64,000 nucleotides of DNA from JABDEZ01 sp965276955 (GTDB lineage Bacteria; Bacteroidota; Bacteroidia; Chitinophagales; Chitinophagaceae): positions 1-64,000 of the forward strand of contig CBDIBP010000006.1 of assembly GCA_965276955.1 (NCBI GenBank), written 5' to 3'. Position numbers and translations under genes: made by a program. Every line of letters starts with the position of its first letter. Within the stretch, counting starts at the first letter, position 1. The notes under the pieces were generated by a model. That model had not been told where the DNA came from, searched no databases, and saw only the letters and a list, made by a program, of their open reading frames with translations. Below, in pieces: positions 25,575 to 35,171 of the stretch.

Positions 25575-26190
25575 TTGCTAAAAGTTGATGGGCGTAGCTA
25601 TTATAAATGTACATCATTGATGCAAGTGACATTGACAAAATTTCCGGTTGGGCGGTAAAAATAAAAAACGGTAAAACCATTATTAGTGTATCTTGAAAAG
25701 CAATACCACAAGCTATATTAGCATTTATACAATTTCTGATACTGCTAAAAAATTACCGGTTCTTACCGACGCCGGAAATTTTGAATTCGATAATTTCCTT
25801 CATTCCTTGAGACCATTTTGCTTCTTTGCCGCGTCGGTACATTGTATGAAATTTCCGATTGGGCAGAAAAAATAAAACCGGAAATTTTGGGGAGATCATT
25901 TCGCCCAAATGCCTTGTGCCATTGGCTTATTAGAATAAAGTGCCATTTCTGGCCTTACCGGTTTTTACCGATACCGGAAATTTGTTACTAACCGATAGCG
26001 ACCTGAAAGAACTTGACACAATTGCCTGTTCGCGACCCTAAAGTGGAAACATATCTTATACATGGCAAGATACGATGCGAGAGCAGGCGTAACCAAATAA
26101 GGATATCCACATTTTTTGGAGCGGTAGCGTGTAGGGGATGGCTCTATTTGCATATAGGTACATTATCCCTTTTCCACACTATAAATTGCC
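25575..26190. other. Long intergenic region between aminotransferase and korA
   Basis: About 615 bases have no convincing gene; short frames here (25693-25875 plus, 25965-26153 minus) lack family features. The region holds a decayed tandem and inverted repeat (25637-25983) described separately. Confidence 0.5.
25637..25983. repeat. Two degenerate copies of a repeat with inverted ends
   Basis: Block A (25637-25677, AAAATTTCCGGTTGGGCGGT...) recurs at 25849-25888 as GAAATTTCCGATTGGGCAGA.... Block B (25753-25783, TTACCGGTTCTTACCGAC..CCGGAAATTTT) recurs at 25955-25983 as TTACCGGTTTTTACCGAT..CCGGAAATTT. The A-to-A and B-to-B spacings are about 212 and 202 bases, so a unit of about 205 bases appears twice. 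AAAATTTCCGG in A is the inverse complement of CCGGAAATTTT in B, giving the unit inverted ends like a small non-autonomous element. Confidence 0.65.
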
Positions 26191-26198
26191 TAACTTTG
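26191..26198 (+). promoter_or_regulatory. Bacteroidota -7 promoter box for korA
   Basis: TAACTTTG at 26191-26198 fits TAnnTTTG and lies 16 bases before the ATG at 26215. A T-rich patch (CCCTTTTCC) lies about 20 bases upstream. Confidence 0.45.
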
Positions 26199-26214
26199 CA
26201 GTCATTTTTAGCTT

Positions 26215-28059
26215 ATGTCCATACCTACTAAAGTTGTTGAAGATGTTGTGATAAAATTTGCCGGCGACAGCGGCGATGGTATGCAACTTACCGGCAGCCA
26301 GTTTACCAACAACACCGCCCTTATAGGCAATGACCTATCTACATTCCCAGATTTCCCGGCAGAGATACGTGCCCCACAGGGTACCGTGCCGGGTGTGAGC
26401 GGGTACCAACTACACTTTTCGAGTAACCGTATATACACACCGGGTGACAACTGTGATGTGCTGGTGGCCATGAATGCTGCTGCACTGAAAGTAAACATCA
26501 AGGCGCTGAAACCTGGGGGCATCATCATTACCGATATATCCGGCTTTGACAGCAAGAACCTGAGGCTGGCCAACTATGCCGAGGGCGTGAACCCACTTGA
26601 GGATGACTCCCTGGCAGGATATGAGGTGCATAAAATAGATGTGACCAAGCTGACGCGTGAGGCCCTTAAGGACATACAAATGGGTGTGAAGGAAAAAGAC
26701 CGTGCGAAGAACATGTTCGTACTCGGCTTTTTGTACTGGCTTTACAACCGCGACCTTACCAGTACCTTCTCTTTCCTGCACGATAAGTTTGGCAAAAAAG
26801 CCGATATACTGGAAAGTAATATAAAGGCGCTGCAATCGGGCTACAACTACGCTGATACGGTAGAGGCATTTAGCAGCCGCTATAAGGTGGAGAAAGCAAA
26901 ACTACCACCCGGCGAATACCGCAGCATAACAGGAAATACGGCCCTTACTTATGGGCTTATAGCTGCATCTGAAAATAGTGCATTGCCTATTTTCCTGGGC
27001 TCTTACCCTATAACGCCAGCATCGGACATACTGCACGAACTGGCGCGCTACAAAAACTTTGGTGTGCGCACCTTCCAGGCAGAGGATGAGATAGCGGCCA
27101 TCACATCGGCCATTGGGGCATCGTATGGTGGCAGCCTGGGTGTTACCACTACATCGGGCCCCGGAATGGCGCTGAAGACGGAAGCTATGGGGCTGGCAGT
27201 GATGCTGGAGATACCATTAATTATAATCAACATACAGCGTGGTGGCCCATCGACAGGGTTGCCCACCAAAACAGAGCAGAGCGACCTGCTGCAGGCCTAC
27301 TATGGCCGCAACGGCGAGTGCCCTATGCCTGTAGTATCGGCATCGACAGCGAGCGACTGCTTTGATGCGGTGTATGAGGCGGTGCGTATATCTGTGCAGC
27401 ACATGACCCCGGTGATATTCCTGAGCGATGGCTATATAGCCAATGGCGCAGAACCCTGGAAGTACCCTAACAGCAGCGACCTGAAGCCGATAACAGTGAA
27501 CTTTAAAAAAGGCTTGGCAGAGGACGAGCCGACATTTATGCCTTATCGCCGCGACGAGAACCTGGTGCGCCCATGGGCAGTACCCGGCACACCCGGCCTG
27601 GAGCACCGCATAGGCGGCCTTGAGAAAGAAGATATAACCGGAAACATATCTTACGACCCGGAAAACCACCAGAAGATGGTGAAAATAAGGGAAGAAAAAA
27701 TAGAGCGTATAGCCCACCACATACCGCTGCAAACACTGGACAGCGGCCCTGAGACCGGGGATGTGCTGGTACTGGGCTGGGGCAGCACCTATGGCGCCAT
27801 AAAAAGCGCCGTGGCTGAACTACAGGCCGATGGAATAGCTGTGGCACATGCACATGTGCGCCACCTGCGCCCCTTCCCCACCAACCTGGGGGAAATGCTG
27901 GGCAAGTACAAAAGGATACTGATACCGGAGATAAACAACGGGCAGCTGATAAAAATAATAAGGGACAAGTACCTGGTGGATGCGGTGGGTTTTAATAAGA
28001 TAAAAGGCACCCCCATTACCCGCAGTGAGCTTGTGACGGCGATCAAAGGTTTGTTATAA
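26215..28059 (+). CDS. korA: 2-oxoacid:acceptor oxidoreductase subunit alpha (fused gamma-alpha)
   Basis: 614 residues. The N-terminal 200 residues are the gamma (acceptor-binding) domain: VIKFAGDSGDGMQLTGSQF, then FPDFPAEIRAPQGTVPGVSGYQ. Residues about 225-600 are the alpha domain: GNTALTYGLIAAS, FLGSYPITPASDILHEL, FQAEDEIAAITSAIGASYGG, TTSGPGMALKTEAMGLAVMLE, QRGGPSTGLPTKTEQSDLLQA. It forms the ferredoxin-dependent oxidoreductase that links 2-oxoglutarate (or a related 2-oxoacid) and the CoA ester, with a beta subunit carrying thiamine diphosphate. The beta gene korB, normally directly downstream in Bacteroidota, is absent here: a strong terminator follows at 28076. Confidence 0.93.
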   Translation: MSIPTKVVEDVVIKFAGDSGDGMQLTGSQFTNNTALIGNDLSTFPDFPAEIRAPQGTVPGVSGYQLHFSSNRIYTPGDNCDVLVAMNAAALKVNIKALKPGGIIITDISGFDSKNLRLANYAEGVNPLEDDSLAGYEVHKIDVTKLTREALKDIQMGVKEKDRAKNMFVLGFLYWLYNRDLTSTFSFLHDKFGKKADILESNIKALQSGYNYADTVEAFSSRYKVEKAKLPPGEYRSITGNTALTYGLIAASENSALPIFLGSYPITPASDILHELARYKNFGVRTFQAEDEIAAITSAIGASYGGSLGVTTTSGPGMALKTEAMGLAVMLEIPLIIINIQRGGPSTGLPTKTEQSDLLQAYYGRNGECPMPVVSASTASDCFDAVYEAVRISVQHMTPVIFLSDGYIANGAEPWKYPNSSDLKPITVNFKKGLAEDEPTFMPYRRDENLVRPWAVPGTPGLEHRIGGLEKEDITGNISYDPENHQKMVKIREEKIERIAHHIPLQTLDSGPETGDVLVLGWGSTYGAIKSAVAELQADGIAVAHAHVRHLRPFPTNLGEMLGKYKRILIPEINNGQLIKIIRDKYLVDAVGFNKIKGTPITRSELVTAIKGLL

Positions 28060-28075
28060 GATCATTAAGTTTAGG

Positions 28076-28114
28076 TTAGGTTATCTCGTCTTATCACGAG
28101 ATAACCTAATTTTT
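28076..28114 (+). terminator. Strong Rho-independent terminator after korA
   Basis: TTAGGTTATCTCGT (28076-28089), loop CTTATC, ACGAGATAACCTAA (28096-28109), then TTTTT. The fourteen-bp perfect stem makes korA a single-gene unit. Confidence 0.88.
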
Positions 28115-28184
28115 ATGCACCTGTTAGTCATGTGAATAAACATTTCATAACGCATACTTAATAGCCAGCGGCCATAGGGTGCGG

Positions 28185-28192
28185 TAATTTTG
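28185..28192 (+). promoter_or_regulatory. Bacteroidota -7 promoter box
   Basis: TAATTTTG at 28185-28192 fits TAnnTTTG and lies 32 bases upstream of ATG 28225. Confidence 0.4.
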
Positions 28193-28224
28193 CAGTTTCG
28201 GAGATACACAAGAAACGCAGAGTT

Positions 28225-31023
28225 ATGAAGAGAAAATTATTCCTGATAATACTGGCCTTAATGTGCTGCAATAGTGTGGGGATGGCCCAAGGCTTGATAG
28301 TAAATGAATTTTCGCAAGGCACAAGCGGCACCAAAGAATATTTTGAATTTGTAGTAGTGGGTACACGCACCTGTACCGATAGTACCCTGGACCTAACAGG
28401 CTGGATCTTTGATGATAATAATGGCTGGTACGGCTCATCTGGAGTAGCGGGTGGCCATATGCGATTTACCAACGTTGCCAACTGGCGGGCCGTACCTTAT
28501 GGTTCTATTATATTGGTATATAACGACGGTGATATTAACGGCTCGATCGTGTCGCAAAACGTGCTACCTGACCCTACCGATGCGAACCATGACCATGTAT
28601 ATGTATTGGGTATAAGTAACAGCACTTACCTGGAAGAGGCTTCGACCCCGACAAACGGTGGTGGCAGCGCTACTTTTACCTACGCAGGCTCCTCTTATTC
28701 GCCCGGCGGAAGCTGGACAGGGATAACATTATCCAATACCTCTGCAGATGGCGTAGTTGTAACGAGCCCGGCCAACCTGGGATCGGCCTATCATTCGGTA
28801 ACTTTTGGAGCAGCAACAATAGGCGGCGGCGGCTACCAGACACCTACCGCACATATAACTACCCAAGTGGCGGGAGGTGAGACCGGATACCTAAGCGATG
28901 CTAACTACACATCTTCTGCAAGCTATTTAAAAGGTAACGCGCCGGGAGACGAAACCCCAGGAAAGCCCAATACTACGGCTAATGCCGCATGGATAAACAG
29001 CATGCTGGTGCAAGTAGGTGGTAGCGGCAGTGCACCCAGGCTGGGCAGCAACAGTCCGGTTTGTGCAGGGCAGACACTGATGATAGTAGACAGCACAACG
29101 GGGGGCACCTACAGCTGGACGGCCCCTAACGGATCCACATCGACACAGCAAAACATCACTATACCAAATGCTACTGCTGCAGATTCTGGCATCTATACAT
29201 TGACAGTAGGCAGTGGTGCGTGCACAGCCACCGGCACTATCAGCGTTGCCGTAGTATCCACACTGCCTGCACCAAGTATAGCCAGCAACTCGCCTGTGTG
29301 CAATGGTGATACCATCAATCTTAGCTCATCGACAGCTACCAGCGGTGTTACATACCACTGGGCTGGCCCGGCGGGATTTACATCTACCCAGCAATACCCG
29401 CAGATAGTGGGCGCAACAGCTACTAATGCGGGCACCTATACGGTATATGTCTCTACTTCAGGTTGCCAGTCCTCGACAGTAAGCACGGCGGTAACTGTAG
29501 CCAACCCTGTAAAACCAATAATATACGCCGACAGCATAGCGTGTACAGGCACTACCCTGCTGCTGACCACTGATAGTGTGGCAGGCGCTACTTATACGTG
29601 GATAGGCCCCAACAACTTCTCATCTCACCTGCAAGACCCATCGATACCTAATGTAAACGCTGTGAATGCAGGTACCTACGGACTGTATGTCTCGTATTCC
29701 GGCTGCAACTCCTCAACAGCTACCAAGATAATAACTGTGAACCCCACCCCGGCCGCGCCTACAGGCAGCAATGTATCTTATTGCCAGAATGCTATAGCCG
29801 CGCCGTTAACGGCTAACGGGACCAACCTGCTGTTCTATACATCGCCGACCGGCGGTACACCGCTTGGCAGCGCGCCTGTGCCCAGCACGGCAACACCGGG
29901 AACCACTACCTTTTATGTAAGCCAGATAACCACTGTATGCGAAAGCCCCCGTGTGCCAATTACCGTGACCGTGAACCCGGCACCTGGCGCTGGTATAGCT
30001 GCAGCTACCAGACCTTCTTATTGCCAGTACGATACGCTGACCGTAGCTTTTGCAGGGACGGTGCAACCCGGCAACACCTATACATGGACCGTAACACCAG
30101 CGGCTACAGTACTGAGCGGATCGCTACAGTCGCCCGGGCCTATAACATTCCGTTTCGATAATGCTGGAAGCATAGATATAAAGATAGAGGTAAGTAACGG
30201 TGTGTGCAGCAGCAAATCGCTATACCTGGCGCAGGTAAATGCTATACCTGACGCAGAGCTTGTAGTGAAGAAAGAGCCCTGCCTGAATGAAGCTATAGGC
30301 ATAGGACTTACGGACAGGAACAACCTGAAGAACTACACCGTAGTATACCCAGGCGCATCGCTGATACAATATGATGAGGCACGTGACGTTTACTACGTAA
30401 AGTGGGGGGCTACCGGTACCTACATAATTACCGCTACACTGAACTCTTATTTATGCCCATCGGCAGTGGTGAGTGATACCGTGACGGTACATGACCTGCC
30501 GAGTGTGCAGATACAAGGACCAACAACCGGTACAACCTGCATAGGCGAAGCCACAGCAGTGAATGCCATAGACCCTAACGCAGGGAACCTATACACCTGG
30601 GGGCCGGCCATCTTATTTCCTGATGGCAAGAACCAGGGGCCGTTTGTAATGCCTGTGCTGGATGCCCATACTGTAGTATATGTGTATGCATCGGATGCAT
30701 ATGGATGTACCGGCACGGACTCGATAGCATTGACGAGCGAAGCATGTTGCAGCGTATACTTCCCTACAGGTTTTACGCCCAATAACGACGGTAAGAACGA
30801 TGAGTTCAAACCTATTACAGACGGTAACCATAAGCTGAACAACTTTGTAGTAGAGAACAGGTATGGCCAGATGGTATACGAAAGCCGCGATGAACACAAG
30901 GGGTGGAATGGCAAATTGGGGGGCGTGGACCAACCTATAGGTACATACTACTACTTTATAAGATTTGTATGCGCTAACGGCAAGGAGATAACCCAAAAAG
31001 GAAGTGTAGAGCTGATACGCTAA
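28225..31023 (+). CDS. Surface protein with lamin-tail-like and Ig-like domains and T9SS type B (CHU) C-terminus
   Basis: 932 residues with a signal peptide (ending GMAQ). Residues 22-200 begin LIVNEFSQGTSGTKEYFEF and DLTGWIFDD, the pattern of lamin-tail domains found in exported Bacteroidota proteins. Residues about 270-560 contain three or four Ig/PKD-like repeats, each opening with a SNSPVC[AN]G or similar motif and containing TY.W.GP.G..S..Q. They are followed by GTYT[LV]YVS. The C-terminal 90 residues (CCSVYFPTGFTPNNDGKNDEF, ENRYGQMVYES, WNGKLGG, GTYYYFIRF) are the gliding-motility-associated CHU_C domain, a type B sorting signal. It should be secreted by T9SS and attached to the surface as an adhesin-like protein. 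Confidence 0.85.
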   Translation: MKRKLFLIILALMCCNSVGMAQGLIVNEFSQGTSGTKEYFEFVVVGTRTCTDSTLDLTGWIFDDNNGWYGSSGVAGGHMRFTNVANWRAVPYGSIILVYNDGDINGSIVSQNVLPDPTDANHDHVYVLGISNSTYLEEASTPTNGGGSATFTYAGSSYSPGGSWTGITLSNTSADGVVVTSPANLGSAYHSVTFGAATIGGGGYQTPTAHITTQVAGGETGYLSDANYTSSASYLKGNAPGDETPGKPNTTANAAWINSMLVQVGGSGSAPRLGSNSPVCAGQTLMIVDSTTGGTYSWTAPNGSTSTQQNITIPNATAADSGIYTLTVGSGACTATGTISVAVVSTLPAPSIASNSPVCNGDTINLSSSTATSGVTYHWAGPAGFTSTQQYPQIVGATATNAGTYTVYVSTSGCQSSTVSTAVTVANPVKPIIYADSIACTGTTLLLTTDSVAGATYTWIGPNNFSSHLQDPSIPNVNAVNAGTYGLYVSYSGCNSSTATKIITVNPTPAAPTGSNVSYCQNAIAAPLTANGTNLLFYTSPTGGTPLGSAPVPSTATPGTTTFYVSQITTVCESPRVPITVTVNPAPGAGIAAATRPSYCQYDTLTVAFAGTVQPGNTYTWTVTPAATVLSGSLQSPGPITFRFDNAGSIDIKIEVSNGVCSSKSLYLAQVNAIPDAELVVKKEPCLNEAIGIGLTDRNNLKNYTVVYPGASLIQYDEARDVYYVKWGATGTYIITATLNSYLCPSAVVSDTVTVHDLPSVQIQGPTTGTTCIGEATAVNAIDPNAGNLYTWGPAILFPDGKNQGPFVMPVLDAHTVVYVYASDAYGCTGTDSIALTSEACCSVYFPTGFTPNNDGKNDEFKPITDGNHKLNNFVVENRYGQMVYESRDEHKGWNGKLGGVDQPIGTYYYFIRFVCANGKEITQKGSVELIR

Positions 31024-31232
31024 GAGAGATGCACATTGATACAGAGTTGGTATAGCCTGTAACGTAACTACAAAAGTGGCGGAGCAAGAGTTACTACCAC
31101 CTTTGTTGTTACTGATAATACAGTTTATTTGCTTTCCATTTACGATAAGGCGGAAAAGGGACACCTTACAGATAAGGAGTTAAATGAGCTGTTGCAATAT
31201 TCCCGGCAGAGGTTCTCGTTCATATCTGTTGG

Positions 31233-32597
31233 TTACCGAAGCGGAGCTATCCAGCCAGTTGGGTCTACTGCCGATGAGGTGTTGTTGCCAGCTACCTTCC
31301 ATAGTTCAAAGTGGATAACAGGGACGTTCTCATCATTCAGCATTACGGTACCCAGTTGCTGCTTCATGTGGACCTTGTCGCCTTTCTTAACTATTACATT
31401 TGTAAGGCGCGAATATACAGTAAAGTACTGGCCGTGGTTGATGAGTACGAACTGGCCCATGCCTGGCACAAGCGCCACAGAGGTCACCGTACCATCAAAG
31501 ATCGCAAAGGCGCTGGCTCCGGCATTGGTTTGTATCTCTATGCCCAGGTTATCAACTTCCACATGTGCTTCCACTGCATGCTGGTGCCTGCCAAAGGGCT
31601 CTGCTATAAATCCTTTTGCTACCGGCCATGGCAACCTTCCCCTGTTGGCCTGGAAGTTATTGGATAGTGCGGTCACCTCGGGAGTGAGTGACAACGCGTA
31701 GGACGGCGCGCTTGCCGAGGCCGCTGTAGTATTGCGCGGGGTGCGGGTAGTACCTGGCAGGGTGATGGTAGTAGTGGTGGTCTTGATACCGGTAGAGCGT
31801 GGGTTGCCATTGTTGGCGGCGGCCAATGCAGCCTTACGTGCTTCTTCCTCTTCGGCTTTCTTACGCGCTATCTCTATTTCCCTGCGTATGATGTCGCTAA
31901 TGGCCCTGTCCAGCTGTTTGGCGGCTTTGCGTTCCTTTTCAATGTTGGTAGCCAGTTCTTTCTCCCTGCCCTTCAGGTCGAGTACTACTTTATTGGTCTC
32001 GTTGGTCTCTTTTTCCAGCACATGCTTTTGCTCCACCTGCGATGTCAGCAACTGATCTTTTTGCGTTTTTTCATTGTTCAGCACACCAATTTTCCGTACT
32101 ATTTGTGTTTGTGTGCTGCGTATCATATCGGCCTGGTGCTTGCGGTATTCCCTGAATTTTTTCAGGTATTGCATCCTTCGCACCGCGTCATTAAAATCGT
32201 TGGATGAGAAGATGAAAGCCATCATATCGTAAGTGCTGCGGTTAGCATATGCATAGCGTATGGTTTGTGCATAGCGGGTCTTCAGTTCTTCCAGTTTCTG
32301 GCGCAGCATGTCCACTTCAGTAGAGGACAATTCTATATTGGTACTGATCTGGTCTATTTGCGAGTTAATATTACCAATAAGGTTCTGGCGTTCAGCAAGT
32401 TTGTTTTGCAGCGCTCTTAGCTGGCCGATGGTGGCCTTTTTATCTTTTTTGGTGGCCTCAAGCTGTACTTCTGTCTGGCGTATGGCATCCATTATTTCCT
32501 TACGCTTGTTCTCAAGGTCGGTGCGCGATGAAGATGCCTGCTGTGCCAGCGCAGGGATACAGAAACAAAAACAGACAATAAAAACCAGGAAACGCAT
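31233..32597 (-). CDS. EnvC-like murein hydrolase activator with degenerate M23 domain
   Basis: From ATG 32597 the product is 454 residues with a signal peptide (MRFLVFIVCFCFCIPALA/Q). Residues about 25-270 are a long coiled coil (many EL, KLE, QID heptads). A linker rich in Thr, Asn and Pro follows, then an M23 (LytM) domain with AGASAFAIFDGTVTSVALVPGMGQFVLINHG. Zinc-ligand motifs are incomplete: the first His..Asp pair reads NLGIEI and the YxHL motif reads YSRL, leaving only the final HFEL intact. Such domains activate amidases during cell separation instead of cutting peptidoglycan. I chose the start at the signal peptide; the longer frame from 32690 is unlikely. Confidence 0.85.
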   Translation of the reverse strand: MRFLVFIVCFCFCIPALAQQASSSRTDLENKRKEIMDAIRQTEVQLEATKKDKKATIGQLRALQNKLAERQNLIGNINSQIDQISTNIELSSTEVDMLRQKLEELKTRYAQTIRYAYANRSTYDMMAFIFSSNDFNDAVRRMQYLKKFREYRKHQADMIRSTQTQIVRKIGVLNNEKTQKDQLLTSQVEQKHVLEKETNETNKVVLDLKGREKELATNIEKERKAAKQLDRAISDIIRREIEIARKKAEEEEARKAALAAANNGNPRSTGIKTTTTTITLPGTTRTPRNTTAASASAPSYALSLTPEVTALSNNFQANRGRLPWPVAKGFIAEPFGRHQHAVEAHVEVDNLGIEIQTNAGASAFAIFDGTVTSVALVPGMGQFVLINHGQYFTVYSRLTNVIVKKGDKVHMKQQLGTVMLNDENVPVIHFELWKVAGNNTSSAVDPTGWIAPLR

Positions 32598-32759
32598 GCA
32601 CCACCTTTGATAAGCAACAAAAATAATTAATTCTGCCGCCCTTGTACGTTTTATGGCAGGTTTTAAGGTTATTTTATATACTTTATGCAATAAAAGTTTG
32701 CCGGGAGTTTTTTTATTGGCAAACCTTTGTTCACTTTTGCTTTAAATATAATAGAGGAT

Positions 32760-33635
32760 ATGCTGTATTCAATGACGGGTTTTGGGCGTGCAGAAGCAAC
32801 TGTAAATGGCCGGCAGGTTGCTGTGGAAATAAGATCGCTGAATGGCAAACAGTTTGAAGTGAATACTAAGATACCCCCCATATTGCGGTCTTACGAGCTA
32901 GACCTGCGCAATTTACTGAGTACGCTATTGATGCGTGGCTCACTGGACCTGACCGTATCTATACGCCAGGAGGGGGCATCAAAACCTATGATGGTGAATA
33001 CTGCCCTTGCAGTATACTACTACCAGAGCATGGTGCAGATATCAGAACAATTGAATTTACCTAAAGAGAATATATTATCTACCCTCATGCGTATGCCAGA
33101 GGTGGTAGCTGCAGAACAAGATGTACTGCCTGAAGAAGAATGGCTGCAGGTGAAGGTAGTGGTAGAAGAAGCTGCCGCACAGCTGATGCTGCACCGCAAG
33201 CAGGAAGGCGAGGCCTTATATAAAGACCTGCACCTGCGTATAAAGAACATAGAGGCCCTGCTGGAGACCATAATACCGCACGAGATGCAGCGAGCCGATA
33301 AGATACGAACCAAACTAACAGCCTGGCTGGAAGATATGGCCGGCAAGGGAAGCCTGGACAGCAACCGCTTTGAGCAGGAAATGATATACTACCTGGAGCG
33401 TATGGACTTTACCGAAGAAAAGACACGCCTCAAGCAACATTGCCAGTATTTTCATGATACCATCAATAAGCAAGACCAGTCTGTGGGTAAGAAGCTGGGC
33501 TTCATACTACAGGAGATAGGCAGGGAGATAAACACACTGGGCGCCAAAGCCAACAATGCCGAGATACAGCAAATAGTGATAAACATGAAGGACGAGCTGG
33601 AAAAAGCAAAAGAACAAATGCTGAACATACTGTAA
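32760..33635 (+). CDS. YicC family endoribonuclease-like protein
   Basis: From ATG 32760 the product is 291 residues, the typical YicC length. The N-terminus MLYSMTGFGRAEA is diagnostic, followed by EIRSLNGKQFEVNTKIPP and LRGSLDLTV-like elements (LMRGSLDLTVSIRQE). The C-terminal DUF1732 domain ends with DTINKQDQSVGKKLGFILQEIGREINTLGAKANNAEIQ, where the ExGREINTxGSK motif is conserved. The E. coli homologue is linked to RNA degradation. The frame's upstream ATG at 32727 adds residues not seen in the family. It is probably the first gene of a unit with gldH and the sensor kinase. Confidence 0.92.
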   Translation: MLYSMTGFGRAEATVNGRQVAVEIRSLNGKQFEVNTKIPPILRSYELDLRNLLSTLLMRGSLDLTVSIRQEGASKPMMVNTALAVYYYQSMVQISEQLNLPKENILSTLMRMPEVVAAEQDVLPEEEWLQVKVVVEEAAAQLMLHRKQEGEALYKDLHLRIKNIEALLETIIPHEMQRADKIRTKLTAWLEDMAGKGSLDSNRFEQEMIYYLERMDFTEEKTRLKQHCQYFHDTINKQDQSVGKKLGFILQEIGREINTLGAKANNAEIQQIVINMKDELEKAKEQMLNIL

Positions 33636-33683
33636 CCTTTATAAAAACGAATAATTAGTAATTTCGCCAAAATTGAATTTTTC

Positions 33684-34169
33684 ATGCGCCGCAGTGCCTT
33701 TATCATATTAATCATTTGTTGTCTTTGCCTGGGCGGTTGCCTTAATTCTCCCTATTACCAAAAGGAAGTAGCAGTACCGCAAAATGCATGGCAATGGCAA
33801 TACCAACCTGTATTCAAAGTAAACATACCCGATACCAATGCCCGGTATACCACCTTTTTTGTGATACGCCATACTGAAGCCTATGCCTACTTCAACATAT
33901 GGATGTGGGTATATGCCAAAGCACCCGGCGACAGTACATTTACCCGCCTGCGCGTGAACATACCGCTTGCCGAAAGCTCTGGCAAGTGGATGGGCAGGGG
34001 CATGGGCGAAATATGGGAACAATACATGCCTGTGACGCTAAGCGACAAAGGAAGCCTGTTCACCAAACCTGGTACGTACGAGATAAAGCTGGAACAAAAT
34101 ATGCGATCGAACCCACTGCCGGAGATACTTAATGTGGGCCTGCGCATAGAGAAGGTGAACAAGTCTTAA
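33684..34169 (+). CDS. gldH: Gliding motility lipoprotein GldH
   Basis: 161 residues with a lipoprotein signal (IILIICCLCLGGC, lipidated Cys19). The rest matches GldH: a beta-sandwich starting after QNAWQWQYQPVFKVNI, with TTFFVIRHTEAYAYFNIWMWV, the Gly-rich SGKWMGRGMGEIWE and the C-terminal GTYEIKLEQNMRSNPLPEILNVGLRIEK. GldH is required for gliding and T9SS function in Flavobacterium johnsoniae. It sits 48 bases after the YicC gene and 29 bases before the kinase gene, all on the plus strand. Confidence 0.9.
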   Translation: MRRSAFIILIICCLCLGGCLNSPYYQKEVAVPQNAWQWQYQPVFKVNIPDTNARYTTFFVIRHTEAYAYFNIWMWVYAKAPGDSTFTRLRVNIPLAESSGKWMGRGMGEIWEQYMPVTLSDKGSLFTKPGTYEIKLEQNMRSNPLPEILNVGLRIEKVNKS

Positions 34170-34198
34170 CTTTATGATATACCACTTGCTGATATACC

Positions 34199-35164
34199 AT
34201 GCGCCTATATAATACTGTTTTCTTTCTGCTACTGATATACATAGTTGCCATCCTCATTTTCTGGGGCATTAGTCTCCAAAAACAAAATGAACGGATATAC
34301 GGACTGGAAAGTATAGTGGTGAGCCGCACTATAGATAGTGTGCAGCACCCGGCCCTATACCAGTCTCGCGTTACAGACCTTGAACGTAGCTATACCATGC
34401 GTGTGAAACAGTTCGTAGGGGAAGGCGGCACCTTCTTGCTGGTGATACTTATAGGGGCAGGCGTGGTATGGACCTCGCTGAGAAGGAGTATGCGCCTTTC
34501 GCGGCAGCAAAGTAATTTTATGCTGTCTGTAACGCATGAATTAAAATCGCCCATAGCAGCCATAAAACTGAACCTGCAAACACTGGAACGGCATAGCTTG
34601 GATACTGAAAAAAGGGACATGCTTATAGAGCGATGCATCAAAGAGGCCAACCGGCTCAATGACCTGTGCAACAATATGCTTTTTGCATCGCAGATAGAAG
34701 GGCGGCAATATGCGCAGGCAAAGGAGACCCTCAACTTTTCTGAACTGGTAGAAGATAGTGTGGAAGACTATGCCAACCGCTACCCCCAACGGTTTGAAGA
34801 AGAGATAACACCCGGCTGTAAAATAACCGGAGACCGCGTGATGCTGCAAATGGCAGTGAACAACCTGCTGGAAAATGCAGTGAAATATGCCCCAGACAAA
34901 CTGATATGTGTGAAACTGGAACTGCAACACGGTATACTGCAGCTGCAAATAATAGACGAAGGGCCCGGCATAACAGAAGATGAAAAGAAAAAGATATTCA
35001 ACAAGTTTTACCGCGTAGGCAGGGAAGAAAGCAGGAAAGCGAAGGGTACAGGCCTTGGCTTATACCTCACCTGCAAGATAGTGAGCCAGCATAAGGGCAA
35101 GATACAGGTAAAAGATAATAAACCGACGGGCAGTATCTTTGAGATATGCCTACCGGCAGCGTAG
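34199..35164 (+). CDS. Sensor histidine kinase
   Basis: 321 residues. Transmembrane helices lie at about residues 6-24 and 78-95, flanking a 50-residue periplasmic loop. HisKA follows with H113 in SVTHELKSPIAAIKL. The HATPase_c domain has the N-box NNLLENAVKYAP, G1 DEGPGITEDEKKKIFNKFYR and G2 GTGLGLYL. It is a complete kinase without PAS or HAMP. No response regulator is adjacent. The OmpR-family regulator at 45900 would be a natural partner, by analogy with Bacteroidota pairs, but this is inference. Confidence 0.9.
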   Translation: MRLYNTVFFLLLIYIVAILIFWGISLQKQNERIYGLESIVVSRTIDSVQHPALYQSRVTDLERSYTMRVKQFVGEGGTFLLVILIGAGVVWTSLRRSMRLSRQQSNFMLSVTHELKSPIAAIKLNLQTLERHSLDTEKRDMLIERCIKEANRLNDLCNNMLFASQIEGRQYAQAKETLNFSELVEDSVEDYANRYPQRFEEEITPGCKITGDRVMLQMAVNNLLENAVKYAPDKLICVKLELQHGILQLQIIDEGPGITEDEKKKIFNKFYRVGREESRKAKGTGLGLYLTCKIVSQHKGKIQVKDNKPTGSIFEICLPAA

Positions 35165-35171
35165 TGCAGTA

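Noticed and set aside
26013..26231. 72-residue frame before korA
   Set aside because: It overlaps the korA promoter and start and its product has no family features.
31129..31701. 190-residue frame opposite the EnvC-like gene
   Set aside because: Mostly antisense to a gene with a signal peptide, coiled coil and M23 domain; no independent support.
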